Assembly (NCBI RefSeq): GCF_002043095.1
Contig: NZ_MVOC01000003.1
Coordinates: forward strand, 1-64,000
Reading direction: 5' to 3'
DNA length: 64,000 nt
Source: Mycobacterium sp. AT1
Lineage (GTDB): Bacteria > Actinomycetota > Actinomycetes > Mycobacteriales > Mycobacteriaceae
Shown here: positions 42,519 through 51,584 of the stretch, piece after piece
How positions within the stretch are numbered: position 1 is the stretch's first letter
Layout of the letters: the number at the start of each line of letters is the position of its first letter
Translations under genes and position numbers: made by a program
Notes under the pieces: generated by a model
Database searches by the model: none
Seen by the model: the letters and a program-made list of their open reading frames with translations, nothing else
Told to the model about the DNA's origin: nothing

Positions 42519-43637
42519 TCAATCGGTCGGCGACTGCACCTGCCAACGCTTCTCGACGCCGGCGGCCTTCCAGTAGGTCACTGCGCACAGCCAAGTGAGA
42601 ACGAACAGCCCGACGATGGCAAACCCGGCGTTGTTGAGGTCGATCGCGCTGACCCAGTTGGTGAACGGATCCTCCAGATCGAGGTCGTCGTGCAACACCG
42701 AGACCAGTTCGATCGTTCCGATGAGTAATGCGACCGCAACGGACAGCCCGGTGATCGACAGGTTGTAGTAGATCTTGCGGACCGGGTTGGCGAAGGCCCA
42801 GTCGTAGGCAACCGTCATGAAGAGCCCGTCTGCGGTGTCCATCAGGCTCATCCCGGCGGCAAACAGCACGGGAAGTACCAGTACGGCGTACCACGGCAGT
42901 CCGGCAGCTGCGCCGGTGCCGGCCAGCGCCAGTAGTGCGACCTCGGTCGCAGTGTCAAAGCCCAGACCGAACAGGACGCCGACCGGGTACATCTGGGCGG
43001 GCCTCTTGATCCGCGTCATGACCGGACGCAGGATGCGGGCGAGGAATCCGCGGCTGTCGAGAGCCTCCTCGAGTTCCTGCTCGCTGAACCGGCCCTCGCG
43101 CAGGCCGGTGAACACCCGCCAAATCCCAATCAGGGCAACGAGGTTGATGATGCCGATCAGCCACAGGAAGCCGCCGGATGCCACGGTGCCGGCCAGGCCC
43201 AGGGCATGTTTGGTCGGCGAATCGTCGTCGAGCAGAGAGCTGACGGCACGGGTGCCGGCAACCACGAGGACTGCCATCAGCAGCACCATCGTCGAATGTC
43301 CCATGGCGAACCAGAATCCGACCGATTTCGGCTTGCTGCCGTCGGCCATCAGCTTGCGGGTGGTGTTGTCGATGGCGGCGATGTGGTCGGCGTCGAAGGC
43401 GTGGCGAAGCCCGAAGGTGTAGGCGGTGACACCTAGTCCGATACCGAAGACCTGCGTGCCGACCTGGTAGTGGTGCGGTGCCACGAACAGGATCAGGGCA
43501 CCGAACCCGACGACGTGCAAAGCCGCGACGACGGCCGCCAACGCGCCGACTTCGAGCCAGTCTCTTCGGGTCCAGGCGGCGGCCAGGCGGCGGAGTGCCG
43601 TTGCGTGAGGAGGTGTGGCGGGGGGTGAATCGGGCAT
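42519..43637 (-). CDS. Nickel/cobalt transporter, NiCoT (HoxN/NixA) family
   Basis: A 372-residue permease with about eight TM helices and the family signature H-A-F-D-A-D-H-I-A-A-I-D-N in helix 2, plus G-H-S-T-M-V and L-G-F-D-T-A-T-E. It takes up Co or Ni with high affinity. Start at ATG 43637, preceded by AGGACGGG; the frame runs through the riboswitch to 43841 but that part is not protein. The cobalamin riboswitch ahead of it points to cobalt import for vitamin B12 synthesis. Confidence 0.93.
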   Translation of the reverse strand: MPDSPPATPPHATALRRLAAAWTRRDWLEVGALAAVVAALHVVGFGALILFVAPHHYQVGTQVFGIGLGVTAYTFGLRHAFDADHIAAIDNTTRKLMADGSKPKSVGFWFAMGHSTMVLLMAVLVVAGTRAVSSLLDDDSPTKHALGLAGTVASGGFLWLIGIINLVALIGIWRVFTGLREGRFSEQELEEALDSRGFLARILRPVMTRIKRPAQMYPVGVLFGLGFDTATEVALLALAGTGAAAGLPWYAVLVLPVLFAAGMSLMDTADGLFMTVAYDWAFANPVRKIYYNLSITGLSVAVALLIGTIELVSVLHDDLDLEDPFTNWVSAIDLNNAGFAIVGLFVLTWLCAVTYWKAAGVEKRWQVQSPTD

Positions 43638-43681
43638 GGTCGGGCCCGTCCTTCCGGGGTGAGCGCGCCCCATCGTGGGTC

Positions 43682-43785
43682 CGTGAGCGACGGGTCTGGC
43701 TTCCCCGCGAACCGACTCTCGAGTCGACCGCGGGTCACAGTGGCGCGACCGCACCGGGATTGCACCGGTTTCCGCACCGCTCACG
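43682..43785 (-). promoter_or_regulatory. Cobalamin (AdoCbl) riboswitch
   Basis: Minus strand: GGTGCGGAAACCGGTGCAAT, then GGTGCGGTCGCGCCACTGTG, then a B12-box-like GAAGCCAGACCC, the conserved blocks of the cobalamin riboswitch. CGTGAGCG (43785-43778) and CGCTCACG (43689-43682) close it as an 8-bp P1 helix. The NiCoT start codon is 44 bases downstream, so cobalamin would shut off expression. Confidence 0.92.
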
Positions 43786-43847
43786 CTGAACGAATGGACC
43801 ATACCCGGGGCGTCATCGAAAAGTCCCTGCTCACAGTGCATTCCCAG

Positions 43848-43875
43848 GGAACCATTCGATCGCCGATCGCGACTT
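43848..43875 (+). promoter_or_regulatory. ECF-type promoter GGAACC-N16-CGACTT (DUF5134 copy c)
   Basis: GGAACC at 43848-43853, 16 bases, CGACTT at 43870-43875. The ATG at 43883 is only seven bases past the -10 box, so the transcript is probably leaderless. Confidence 0.75.
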
Positions 43876-43882
43876 CTTGAGT

Positions 43883-44461
43883 ATGGAGATGGCCTCGGCG
43901 GCGCTGCGGTGGGCGCTCACGGGTGTGTTCGTCGCGTGTGCGGGTCTCTACCTCGCCCGGGTGCTCGCGGCTGGCGGGCGACTGGCTCAGGTGGCCTGGT
44001 CGCTGCACGTGTTGATGGCGGTCGCGATGTTGGCGATGGCTTGGCCCTGGGGTGTGTACGTCTCCCCCCTGGCCTACGTTCTGCTCTTCACCGCAGGTGC
44101 CCTCTACTTCGCCTACCTTGCGCTGTTCGCCGCCGACATCGGTCACACCGTCTATCACGGCGTGATGATGGCCTCGATGGTAGTGATGGCGTTGGTGATG
44201 TCCTCGACGTCACTGCCGGCGGCCCCGGCGGTCGGCGCTATGCGCGCGATGCCCGGGATGGACATGGCCGGTGGGAGTGGTCCCGGTGCCCCACCGTCCA
44301 CCCCGATCTGGGTGATCGTCACCTGTGGCGTCGCCGTGGCCTTCTTCCTCGGCGCTGCCCTGCGGTCGTTCTTCGTCGTGATCCGGGGTCCGCAACGTCC
44401 GCTCGCCGACCTGCTGATGGCAGCGGGGATGGGGGTGTCGTTCGCGGCTCTCATCATCTGA
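43883..44461 (+). CDS. DUF5134-type membrane protein, Met-rich (copy c)
   Basis: A 192-residue membrane protein with five or six TM helices. It shares H-V-L-M-A-V-A-M-L-A-M-A-W-P-W-G and a G-H-T-V-Y-H-G-V-M-M-A-S-M segment with copy a, and has the same kind of Met-rich loop, M-R-A-M-P-G-M-D-M. ATG 43883 is chosen; a TTG two codons earlier is in frame. The YcnI and CopC-CopD genes follow on the same strand (40 bp, then overlap), suggesting a three-gene copper operon. Confidence 0.72.
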   Translation: MEMASAALRWALTGVFVACAGLYLARVLAAGGRLAQVAWSLHVLMAVAMLAMAWPWGVYVSPLAYVLLFTAGALYFAYLALFAADIGHTVYHGVMMASMVVMALVMSSTSLPAAPAVGAMRAMPGMDMAGGSGPGAPPSTPIWVIVTCGVAVAFFLGAALRSFFVVIRGPQRPLADLLMAAGMGVSFAALII

Positions 44462-44500
44462 ATTCAGCGAATTTACCTGTACGACAAGAGGAATCGAATC

Positions 44501-45193
44501 ATGAAGCGAATGATACGCACCACCACCGTGGCGGCGATGGCTACCGCAGCGGCAATCGGATTCGCCGCGCCCGCCCTGGCCCACGTGGAGGTCTCCGGAA
44601 CCGACGCCACCCAGGGGGGCTATGGAGTCGCGACGTTCCGGGTGCCGTCGGAGTCGGACACTGCATCTACGACGGAGATCCGGGTGACCCTGCCCGACGA
44701 CACTCCGATCCTGTCGGCGTCGGTTCAGCCAAAGGCCGGTTGGACGGCGACGGTGACCAAGAAGAAGTTGGCCACCCCGCAGAAAGACGATGACGGCAAC
44801 ACCGTTACCGATTACGTTTCGGTGGTGGACTGGAAGGCCGACACTCCGCAGGCTGCGATTCCGCCCAATCAGTTCGACGAGTTCAACCTGTCTGTCGGTC
44901 CACTGCCCAAGGCGGCATCGGTGTCGTTTCCCGCCGAACAGTTCTACAGCGACGGAAGCACGGTGAACTGGAACGAGAAGGCCGCCGAGGGGCAGCCGGA
45001 GCCGGAGCATCCCGCGCCCGCCCTGACGCTCGTGCCGGGTTCGGGCGAGACGGCTACCCCCGTGGCTGCGGAGCCCGCGTCCGCCGCACCCGCGAGTGCA
45101 CCCGCGTGGCCGGGAATCGCCGGGCTGATCGTCGCCGTCCTCGCCGTGCTGCTCGGCGTGGCGAACTTCGCGTTGCTCCGCCGCAAGAATTGA
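44501..45193 (+). CDS. YcnI-like (DUF1775) copper-binding exported protein
   Basis: A 230-residue protein: signal peptide ending A-L-A, mature N-terminus His-Val-Glu-Val-Ser, a DUF1775 domain, a Pro/Ala-rich linker and a C-terminal TM anchor. In YcnI the N-terminal His and a Trp form a monohistidine brace for Cu(II); here the N-terminal His is kept and several Trp are present (W-T-A-T-V, W-K-A-D, W-N-E-K). AAGAGGAATCG precedes the ATG. Coupled to the CopC-CopD gene by a four-base overlap, the standard ycnI-copCD pairing. Confidence 0.92.
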   Translation: MKRMIRTTTVAAMATAAAIGFAAPALAHVEVSGTDATQGGYGVATFRVPSESDTASTTEIRVTLPDDTPILSASVQPKAGWTATVTKKKLATPQKDDDGNTVTDYVSVVDWKADTPQAAIPPNQFDEFNLSVGPLPKAASVSFPAEQFYSDGSTVNWNEKAAEGQPEPEHPAPALTLVPGSGETATPVAAEPASAAPASAPAWPGIAGLIVAVLAVLLGVANFALLRRKN

Positions 45194-46758
45194 GACCGGT
45201 TGCGGCGTTGCTGACAGCCGTGGTCTTGGCGTTTGCCATCCTCGGTCTGGCGGCAGCGCCCGCAAACGCCCACGCCGTTCTCGTGGCCAGCTCGCCAACG
45301 GACGGGGCACGCGTGGCGTCTGCTCCGGCAACGGTAACGCTGACCTTCGACGAGTCCGTGAGGTTGGTTCCGGCAGCGGCACAGGTCATTTCGACGACGG
45401 GTGAGAGAGCTGACGAGGGAACGGCTCATCTCTCCGCCGACGCGACGACCATCGTGATTCCGCTACGCCCGGAACTTCCCCGCGGGGGCTATGCGGCGAC
45501 CTGGCGCGTCATTTCGGCGGACGGCCACATCGTCTCTGGATCGGTGAGTTTCGGTGTCGGTCAGGATGCCGGCGCTATGCCACCTGCACCTCCCAACCGT
45601 TCGGGCCAGCTGACCCTTGCGTCCGACCTCGCCCGCGGGGTTCTTTACGTCGGGTTGGTGCTGGCGGTAGGGGTGTCGCTGGTGTGTCGAGTCTTGTGGC
45701 CATGGGCGCTCGCACTGGCCCGGATGAGAATGCTGATCGCCGGTGGGTGGGCCTCGATCGCGGTCGCCACCATCGCGCACTTCCTGCTTCAAGGACCCCA
45801 GAGCCTAAACGCCAGCTGGTCGGCGGTCCTCACAGGAGACGCGCTGTCCGACACCCTCTTCAGCAGGACCGGGGCAATCCTCGTCCTGCGGGCCATGCTA
45901 ATCGCGGCACTTGGCGTCGCCCTGCGCCTTCAGCGCCGTGGTTCCACGAGCGTTCTCGCCGTGTGCTCGGTGGGGGTGGCCCTGACCGTGGCGGTCGAGG
46001 GTCATGCCGGAGTTGGGGACCAGGCTTGGTTGGCGACCGTGATCACGGCCTTGCACTTGCTGGCTATGACCCTGTGGTTGGGGGGTCTCGTCACGCTCTG
46101 TTTGGCCGTGTTGCCAGCGCGACGCGTGGACAATCTGCACCGCTGGTCCCTGATCGCCTTCGGATGTGTTTCGGTGTTGATCCTCAGCGGTGAATACCAG
46201 GCATGGCGCCAGGTTCGACCTGTCGAGGCGATGTGGTCCACCGGATATGGCATCACCCTGTCGGTGAAACTGGCGATCGTGGCCCTGATGTTGGCACTCG
46301 CCCGTCTAGGGCAACGGCGCTTGGACCCGAGGACGTTGCGCCGTACGGTGCCCGCGGAGATAGCGCTCGGGCTGGCCGTCGTCGCGGTGACCACCGCGCT
46401 GGTGTCCCAGCCCCCGGCGCGTGCCACCTATGGCCCTCCGGTGACACTGAGTGCACCACTGGACCGCCGATCGGCGCAGGTCCGCCTCGACACCACCCGG
46501 CGCGGTCCCACCACGATTTCGGTGAAGGTTCTCGACGCCGCGGGCCATCCGATTCGGGCCACGTCGGTGAGCGGCACACTCTCGTCGGAGGACGCGAGAA
46601 TCGCAGCGCTCAACGTCAAGTTCGAACGGTCCGCCGACGACGAATGGCACAGCTCCAACGCCGTGGTGCCCCTTCCGGGTTCGTGGACATTGAAGTTGGT
46701 CGTGGAGTTCAGCACCTCCGACGCCATCGCCACCGCGGCGCACTTCCGCGTCTGGTAG
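45190..46758 (+). CDS. CopC-CopD fusion copper protein
   Basis: A 522-residue protein. It starts at a TTG (45190) overlapping the ycnI TGA, giving a signal peptide that ends A-N-A and a mature CopC domain starting His-Ala-Val-Leu with a later D-G-H-I-V-S-G; these His residues bind Cu(II). A CopD membrane domain with about eight TM helices follows, and a final beta-rich domain of about 100 residues faces outside. It would bind periplasmic copper and pass it inward. The frame extends 28 codons further upstream inside ycnI, which is unlikely to be used. Confidence 0.9.
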   Translation: MRPVAALLTAVVLAFAILGLAAAPANAHAVLVASSPTDGARVASAPATVTLTFDESVRLVPAAAQVISTTGERADEGTAHLSADATTIVIPLRPELPRGGYAATWRVISADGHIVSGSVSFGVGQDAGAMPPAPPNRSGQLTLASDLARGVLYVGLVLAVGVSLVCRVLWPWALALARMRMLIAGGWASIAVATIAHFLLQGPQSLNASWSAVLTGDALSDTLFSRTGAILVLRAMLIAALGVALRLQRRGSTSVLAVCSVGVALTVAVEGHAGVGDQAWLATVITALHLLAMTLWLGGLVTLCLAVLPARRVDNLHRWSLIAFGCVSVLILSGEYQAWRQVRPVEAMWSTGYGITLSVKLAIVALMLALARLGQRRLDPRTLRRTVPAEIALGLAVVAVTTALVSQPPARATYGPPVTLSAPLDRRSAQVRLDTTRRGPTTISVKVLDAAGHPIRATSVSGTLSSEDARIAALNVKFERSADDEWHSSNAVVPLPGSWTLKLVVEFSTSDAIATAAHFRVW

Positions 46759-46924
46759 CGGCATACCGCGAAGACGAAGAGCGGCAATTACCACCGAATC
46801 GTTGTCGCCGAGCGCCGCTTGGCTGAGGGGACGACCACGGACTCTGGCAAATCTGCACGGGCACAAGCGAACTCATCGTTCGCTGGCGGCATGAGGATAC
46901 CCTTGACTTCAAACAGGAGCCGCG

Positions 46925-47203
46925 CTAAGGAGCGCTCCCATCGACGGTATGCGACGGGTGATGTCTCGCGACTGTGGATGCAATGGCCTGCAGGATTTCC
47001 GGTGTGCTCTTACCCGTGCTCACCTCCATGCCCATCAGGAGCAGCCCAGCCAAGTTGACGAGTCCCGTGATCAAGCCGGGGTGCCCGCCTGGGGCCGACG
47101 AGTAGGCGGCGATTCGCTCGTGGACGAAATCGCTGTCGCTGTCGTGATCGACCCACGCGGTCATCACGTCAATCGCCCATCGGGTTTTCTCGTCGTCAGC
47201 CAT
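46925..47203 (-). CDS. Small hypothetical protein
   Basis: A 92-residue protein from the ATG at 47203 (the frame is open to 47314). It has an acidic, helical N-terminal half (D-E-K-T-R-W-A-I-D-V-M-T-A-W-V) and a hydrophobic stretch L-V-N-L-A-G-L-L-L-M-G-M-E-V. No family recognised and no clear ribosome-binding site, but base composition by codon position looks coding. Stands alone between the copper operon and the exported small protein. Confidence 0.5.
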   Translation of the reverse strand: MADDEKTRWAIDVMTAWVDHDSDSDFVHERIAAYSSAPGGHPGLITGLVNLAGLLLMGMEVSTGKSTPEILQAIASTVARHHPSHTVDGSAP

Positions 47204-47600
47204 CACAGGACCCCAAATTGTCGAACGTACGAACTCGGCCAGATGCATCCGCACGATGTTCCGGCCTATGCGTGGATCGCGCCCGAATCCGCAGTTCCCC
47301 TTGATTTGCAACACATTTCAGTTGACGGCACCTCCGGCAACCCGGTACGAGCTTCACCTCAAGGCACGCCATGAATCCGAACGGTCGCGCATGGCATTGC
47401 TCCCGCCCTTGGGCTGGCGCTATGCGACGTAGTGCACCTCTCGTCCTAATTTAACACACGATATGAACATATGGACAGATGACAACGATCCGCCCCAGGC
47501 CGCGCATCACCACGAACCGCATTCGTATGCGGGGCTTACCGTCGCGTCGTCATACGGTGGCTTGGGCGGGGGATTGGACCTGGGGGACAGGCCGGAACGA
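47204..47600. other. Intergenic stretch with an AT-rich palindrome
   Basis: About 400 bp without a convincing gene. Around 47445-47475 it turns AT-rich, unlike its surroundings, and contains ATATG-AA-CATAT (47462-47473), a shape used by ArsR/SmtB-type metal repressors. No start codon with a plausible gene follows it in either direction; long plus-strand frames here are shadows of the protease and small secreted genes. Confidence 0.4.
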
Positions 47601-47885
47601 TCAGCCGGCGATCCATTGCTTGACGCCGCCGTTCTCCGCGCAGGTCGCCCCACGTTTCGGGCTCTGGGTGAACGTGTACGAGTCGTCCTTGCACAGGTAC
47701 ACCTTCACGCCAGGCGGCGGCGGGGCCGGGGTAGGTGGCGCCTCCCACCCGCATCGGTTGATCACCGGGGGATCGGTCACCGGGCAGCCAGGCTCCGGAC
47801 TCGACGGGTCGGCGCTGGCCGACCACGGGCTCATTGCGGTCGCCGCCGCGGCAAGCGCGGACGCGAGGAGCAATCGAAGTGCCAT
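47601..47885 (-). CDS. Small exported Cys-containing protein
   Basis: A 94-residue protein: signal peptide of about 25 residues ending S-A-D, a Pro-rich linker (P-P-T-P-A-P-P-P-P-G) and a C-terminal segment V-Y-L-C-K-D-D-S-Y-T-F-T-Q with four Cys overall in the mature chain, probably two disulfides. The ATG at 47885 is used in place of a TTG three codons upstream. Resembles short mycobacterial secreted proteins of unknown role. Lies 21 bp after the serine protease gene. Confidence 0.7.
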   Translation of the reverse strand: MALRLLLASALAAAATAMSPWSASADPSSPEPGCPVTDPPVINRCGWEAPPTPAPPPPGVKVYLCKDDSYTFTQSPKRGATCAENGGVKQWIAG

Positions 47886-47906
47886 GCGCGCCAATCTACT
47901 CAGTCC

Positions 47907-48929
47907 TCAGGACGCGAGGGTTGCCTTGCCGGTGAGCTGCTGGCCCGACCGGTCGATCCACACCAGGTCGACGACGTCGCCGGGATAGTGGCGGTCCAAG
48001 ACGTTGGTCAACTCCGTCGCCGAACCGAGTTGCTCCCCGTCGATGCTGAGCAGGACGTCACCGTCGTGCAGACCCGCCTGCTGGGCCGGACCGCCGCGAA
48101 GCACCTCGAAGATGATGACGCCCGGCAGGTCGTTCGGCTGATTGCGGGAATTCACCCCGACCCCGAGCAGTGTCGGAGGCCCGATGTGGACCGTGCTCGA
48201 CGGCGATCCCGAGCGAATCTGATTGGCCGTCGCGAGGGCGTCGTTGATAGGGATGGCGAAACCGGAGCCGCCGGGATCCATCCGGAAGTTGACCGTCGCC
48301 GCGGTGGTGACGCCCATGACCTGGCCTGCGGCGTTGACCATCGGGCCGCCGGAGTCGCCGGCACGCACCGGTGCAGCGAACTCGATCAACCCAGTGGCCT
48401 GACTCGAACTGCCAGTCAACTCGTCCTTGGCGTTGATGGTGCGTCCGAAGCCGACCACCTCGCCCGCCTCCTGAGTCAGCGGACTTCCCGAGCCCCTTGC
48501 GTTGCCGAGCGCGACGACGGGATCACCCACCGCGAGCTGCGACGAATCGCCAAGCACCGCGACCGGTAGGCCGCCCGCGCCGCGCAGCTGCAGCACGGCG
48601 ATGTCCCTGTTGCGGTCGTAACCGACCAGGTCGGCGAGGTAGGGCCGGCCGGAGACCGTCGCGGTGATGCTGTCCGCGCCCTGCACGACGTGGAAGTTGG
48701 TCAAGAGGGTTCCGCCGGGGTCCAACACGATGCCCGTACCAGCGCCGATGGCGTGCTGGTAGTTGATGGTCGTGTCGATGCGCGCCACGGCCGGCTCCAC
48801 CTGGGCGGCGACGCTCGACAGATCGATGGGCGCGGCTGACACCACCGCAGGTGCGACGACCGTCGACGTCGCGGCGGCCGTGGCCACGACGGCGACGATG
48901 AATCGCCATCTGGTGTGGAACCTGCGCAT
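47907..48929 (-). CDS. Exported trypsin-like serine protease with PDZ domain (PepA/HtrA-like)
   Basis: A 340-residue protein with a signal peptide (about 32 residues), a chymotrypsin-fold protease domain and a C-terminal PDZ domain. The triad is visible: His in T-N-F-H-V-V, Asp in N-R-D-I-A-V-L and Ser in A-G-D-S-G-G-P. PDZ signature is G-P-A-Q-Q-A-G-L-H-D-G-D. Similar to the mycobacterial exported protease PepA (Rv0125) and HtrA-like quality-control proteases. It would act in the cell envelope. Confidence 0.9.
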   Translation of the reverse strand: MRRFHTRWRFIVAVVATAAATSTVVAPAVVSAAPIDLSSVAAQVEPAVARIDTTINYQHAIGAGTGIVLDPGGTLLTNFHVVQGADSITATVSGRPYLADLVGYDRNRDIAVLQLRGAGGLPVAVLGDSSQLAVGDPVVALGNARGSGSPLTQEAGEVVGFGRTINAKDELTGSSSQATGLIEFAAPVRAGDSGGPMVNAAGQVMGVTTAATVNFRMDPGGSGFAIPINDALATANQIRSGSPSSTVHIGPPTLLGVGVNSRNQPNDLPGVIIFEVLRGGPAQQAGLHDGDVLLSIDGEQLGSATELTNVLDRHYPGDVVDLVWIDRSGQQLTGKATLAS

Positions 48930-49035
48930 GGGGCACCTTCCGCCGTGTCTAGCTCGAGTTCATACCCACGATTCTGACGTTGACACCGTGGGCTGTCGAC
49001 GCAACGGCCCCGTGAGGTCAGTCGTCGAGTGCCAC

Positions 49036-49899
49036 TCAGAGGCGCGAGCGCCCGAACAGCCGCGAAGTCGACTTGCCGCTCGGGCGTCGGTTGCGCAACT
49101 TGCTATCGGACTCATCGGCGGTGGACTCGTCGGCGTTACCGGTGTCTTCAGCGGTTTCAGCAGGCACGGCGGTCTCGGAGGGCGCGGCAGGCTCAGCAGC
49201 CACGGCAGCCACGGCAGGCTCAGCGGTCTCACTGGCCTCGGGAGTCTCGGAGACCTCGGTGGTCTCAGCCGTCTCGGCGACCGTGACGGGTTCCGGGACG
49301 TCCTCTACCTCGGTGTCGCTCACGGGCTCGTCGACGACCCCGGCTTCGGTGGTCTCGACGTCGTCCGATTCGTCGACTTCACCCGTTTCGTCGACTTCGT
49401 CGACGGTGTCGATGTCGGCACCCCGACCGCGACGGCGAGTTTGGGCCTTCGGGCGCAGCGGCTTCGGCGGGGGTGGGGGCAGTTCGGCGGCGTAGGCCAA
49501 GTAGAAGCTCAGCGCGCCGAGAACCGCGATCGCCGCCGCGGCCCCGTAGATGCCGAACAACGTTGGACCAGCGGCGTCCAGGCTGACCCAGATCTCACTG
49601 ACGGCGGCGCCGATGATCAGCGCACCGGCGAGAACGTGCAGGACGATCGACCAAAACCTCAGCGTGAGCGCCAGCTGCGGCGTCCCGAACTCAGGTCGCC
49701 GGGACTTCAGGAACGTCAGCACGACGGGAAGGGCCGCCAGACCGATCAACGCACCACACACGACGCGGATCGGCAGCCCGAGACCGGACGACCATGCGCC
49801 GGTCAGCTCGAACCAGCGGGGCAAGACGAAGAAGAAGTACAGAGCTCCGGCGATGACGAAGAAAGATGCGTGCCACAGGACCGCGATCCAGCGCCGCAT
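49036..49899 (-). CDS. lucA: LucA-like membrane protein (Rv3723 homologue)
   Basis: A 287-residue protein with four TM helices in the first 140 residues and a long, highly acidic, low-complexity Glu/Thr/Ala tail (many E-T-A/E-T-T units), ending in a basic S-R-L-F-G-R-S-R-L. The membrane part and its place beside tRNA-Ser and the Rv3722c-like aminotransferase match Rv3723, named LucA for coordinating lipid uptake through Mce transporters in M. tuberculosis. Assigned by architecture and synteny. Confidence 0.75.
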   Translation of the reverse strand: MRRWIAVLWHASFFVIAGALYFFFVLPRWFELTGAWSSGLGLPIRVVCGALIGLAALPVVLTFLKSRRPEFGTPQLALTLRFWSIVLHVLAGALIIGAAVSEIWVSLDAAGPTLFGIYGAAAAIAVLGALSFYLAYAAELPPPPPKPLRPKAQTRRRGRGADIDTVDEVDETGEVDESDDVETTEAGVVDEPVSDTEVEDVPEPVTVAETAETTEVSETPEASETAEPAVAAVAAEPAAPSETAVPAETAEDTGNADESTADESDSKLRNRRPSGKSTSRLFGRSRL

Positions 49900-49937
49900 A
49901 CTCCTCCTCGAGTCGGTGGGCCGTGCAAAAGGGTCAA

Positions 49938-49970
49938 GGTATGGCCAGGCTCAAGAAGCCTGGCCATACC
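49938..49970 (-). terminator. Terminator hairpin downstream of tRNA-Ser
   Basis: GGTATGGCCAGGCT (49938-49951) and AGCCTGGCCATACC (49957-49970) are perfect 14-base inverted arms with a five-base loop. On the minus strand the hairpin is followed by TTGACCCTTTT. It begins 11 bases past the tRNA 3' end, so it most likely ends the tRNA transcript. Confidence 0.85.
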
Positions 49971-49980
49971 CGGACCAGCG

Positions 49981-50066
49981 CGGAGGATAGGGGATTTGAA
50001 CCCCTGAGGGCTATTAACCCAACCCGCGTTCCAGGCGAGCGCCATAGGCCACTAGGCGAATCCTCC
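49981..50066 (-). tRNA. tRNA-Ser (anticodon GGA)
   Basis: Read on the minus strand: acceptor GGAGGAT pairs with ATCCTCC, anticodon loop CTGGAAC with GGA, a long variable arm typical of tRNA-Ser, and GGTTCAAAT in the T loop. CCA is not encoded. Reads UCC and UCU. Confidence 0.97.
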
Positions 50067-50080
50067 GCGGGCCATGTTAG

Positions 50081-51547
<1,467 letters not shown>

Positions 51548-51584
51548 GGCGCCGCGCGTCGGAGAGTCTGAGTAACCTGCTTCC

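Noticed and set aside
47463..48569. 368-codon plus-strand frame
   Set aside because: Antisense to the small secreted protein and serine protease genes, which have signal peptides and a catalytic triad.
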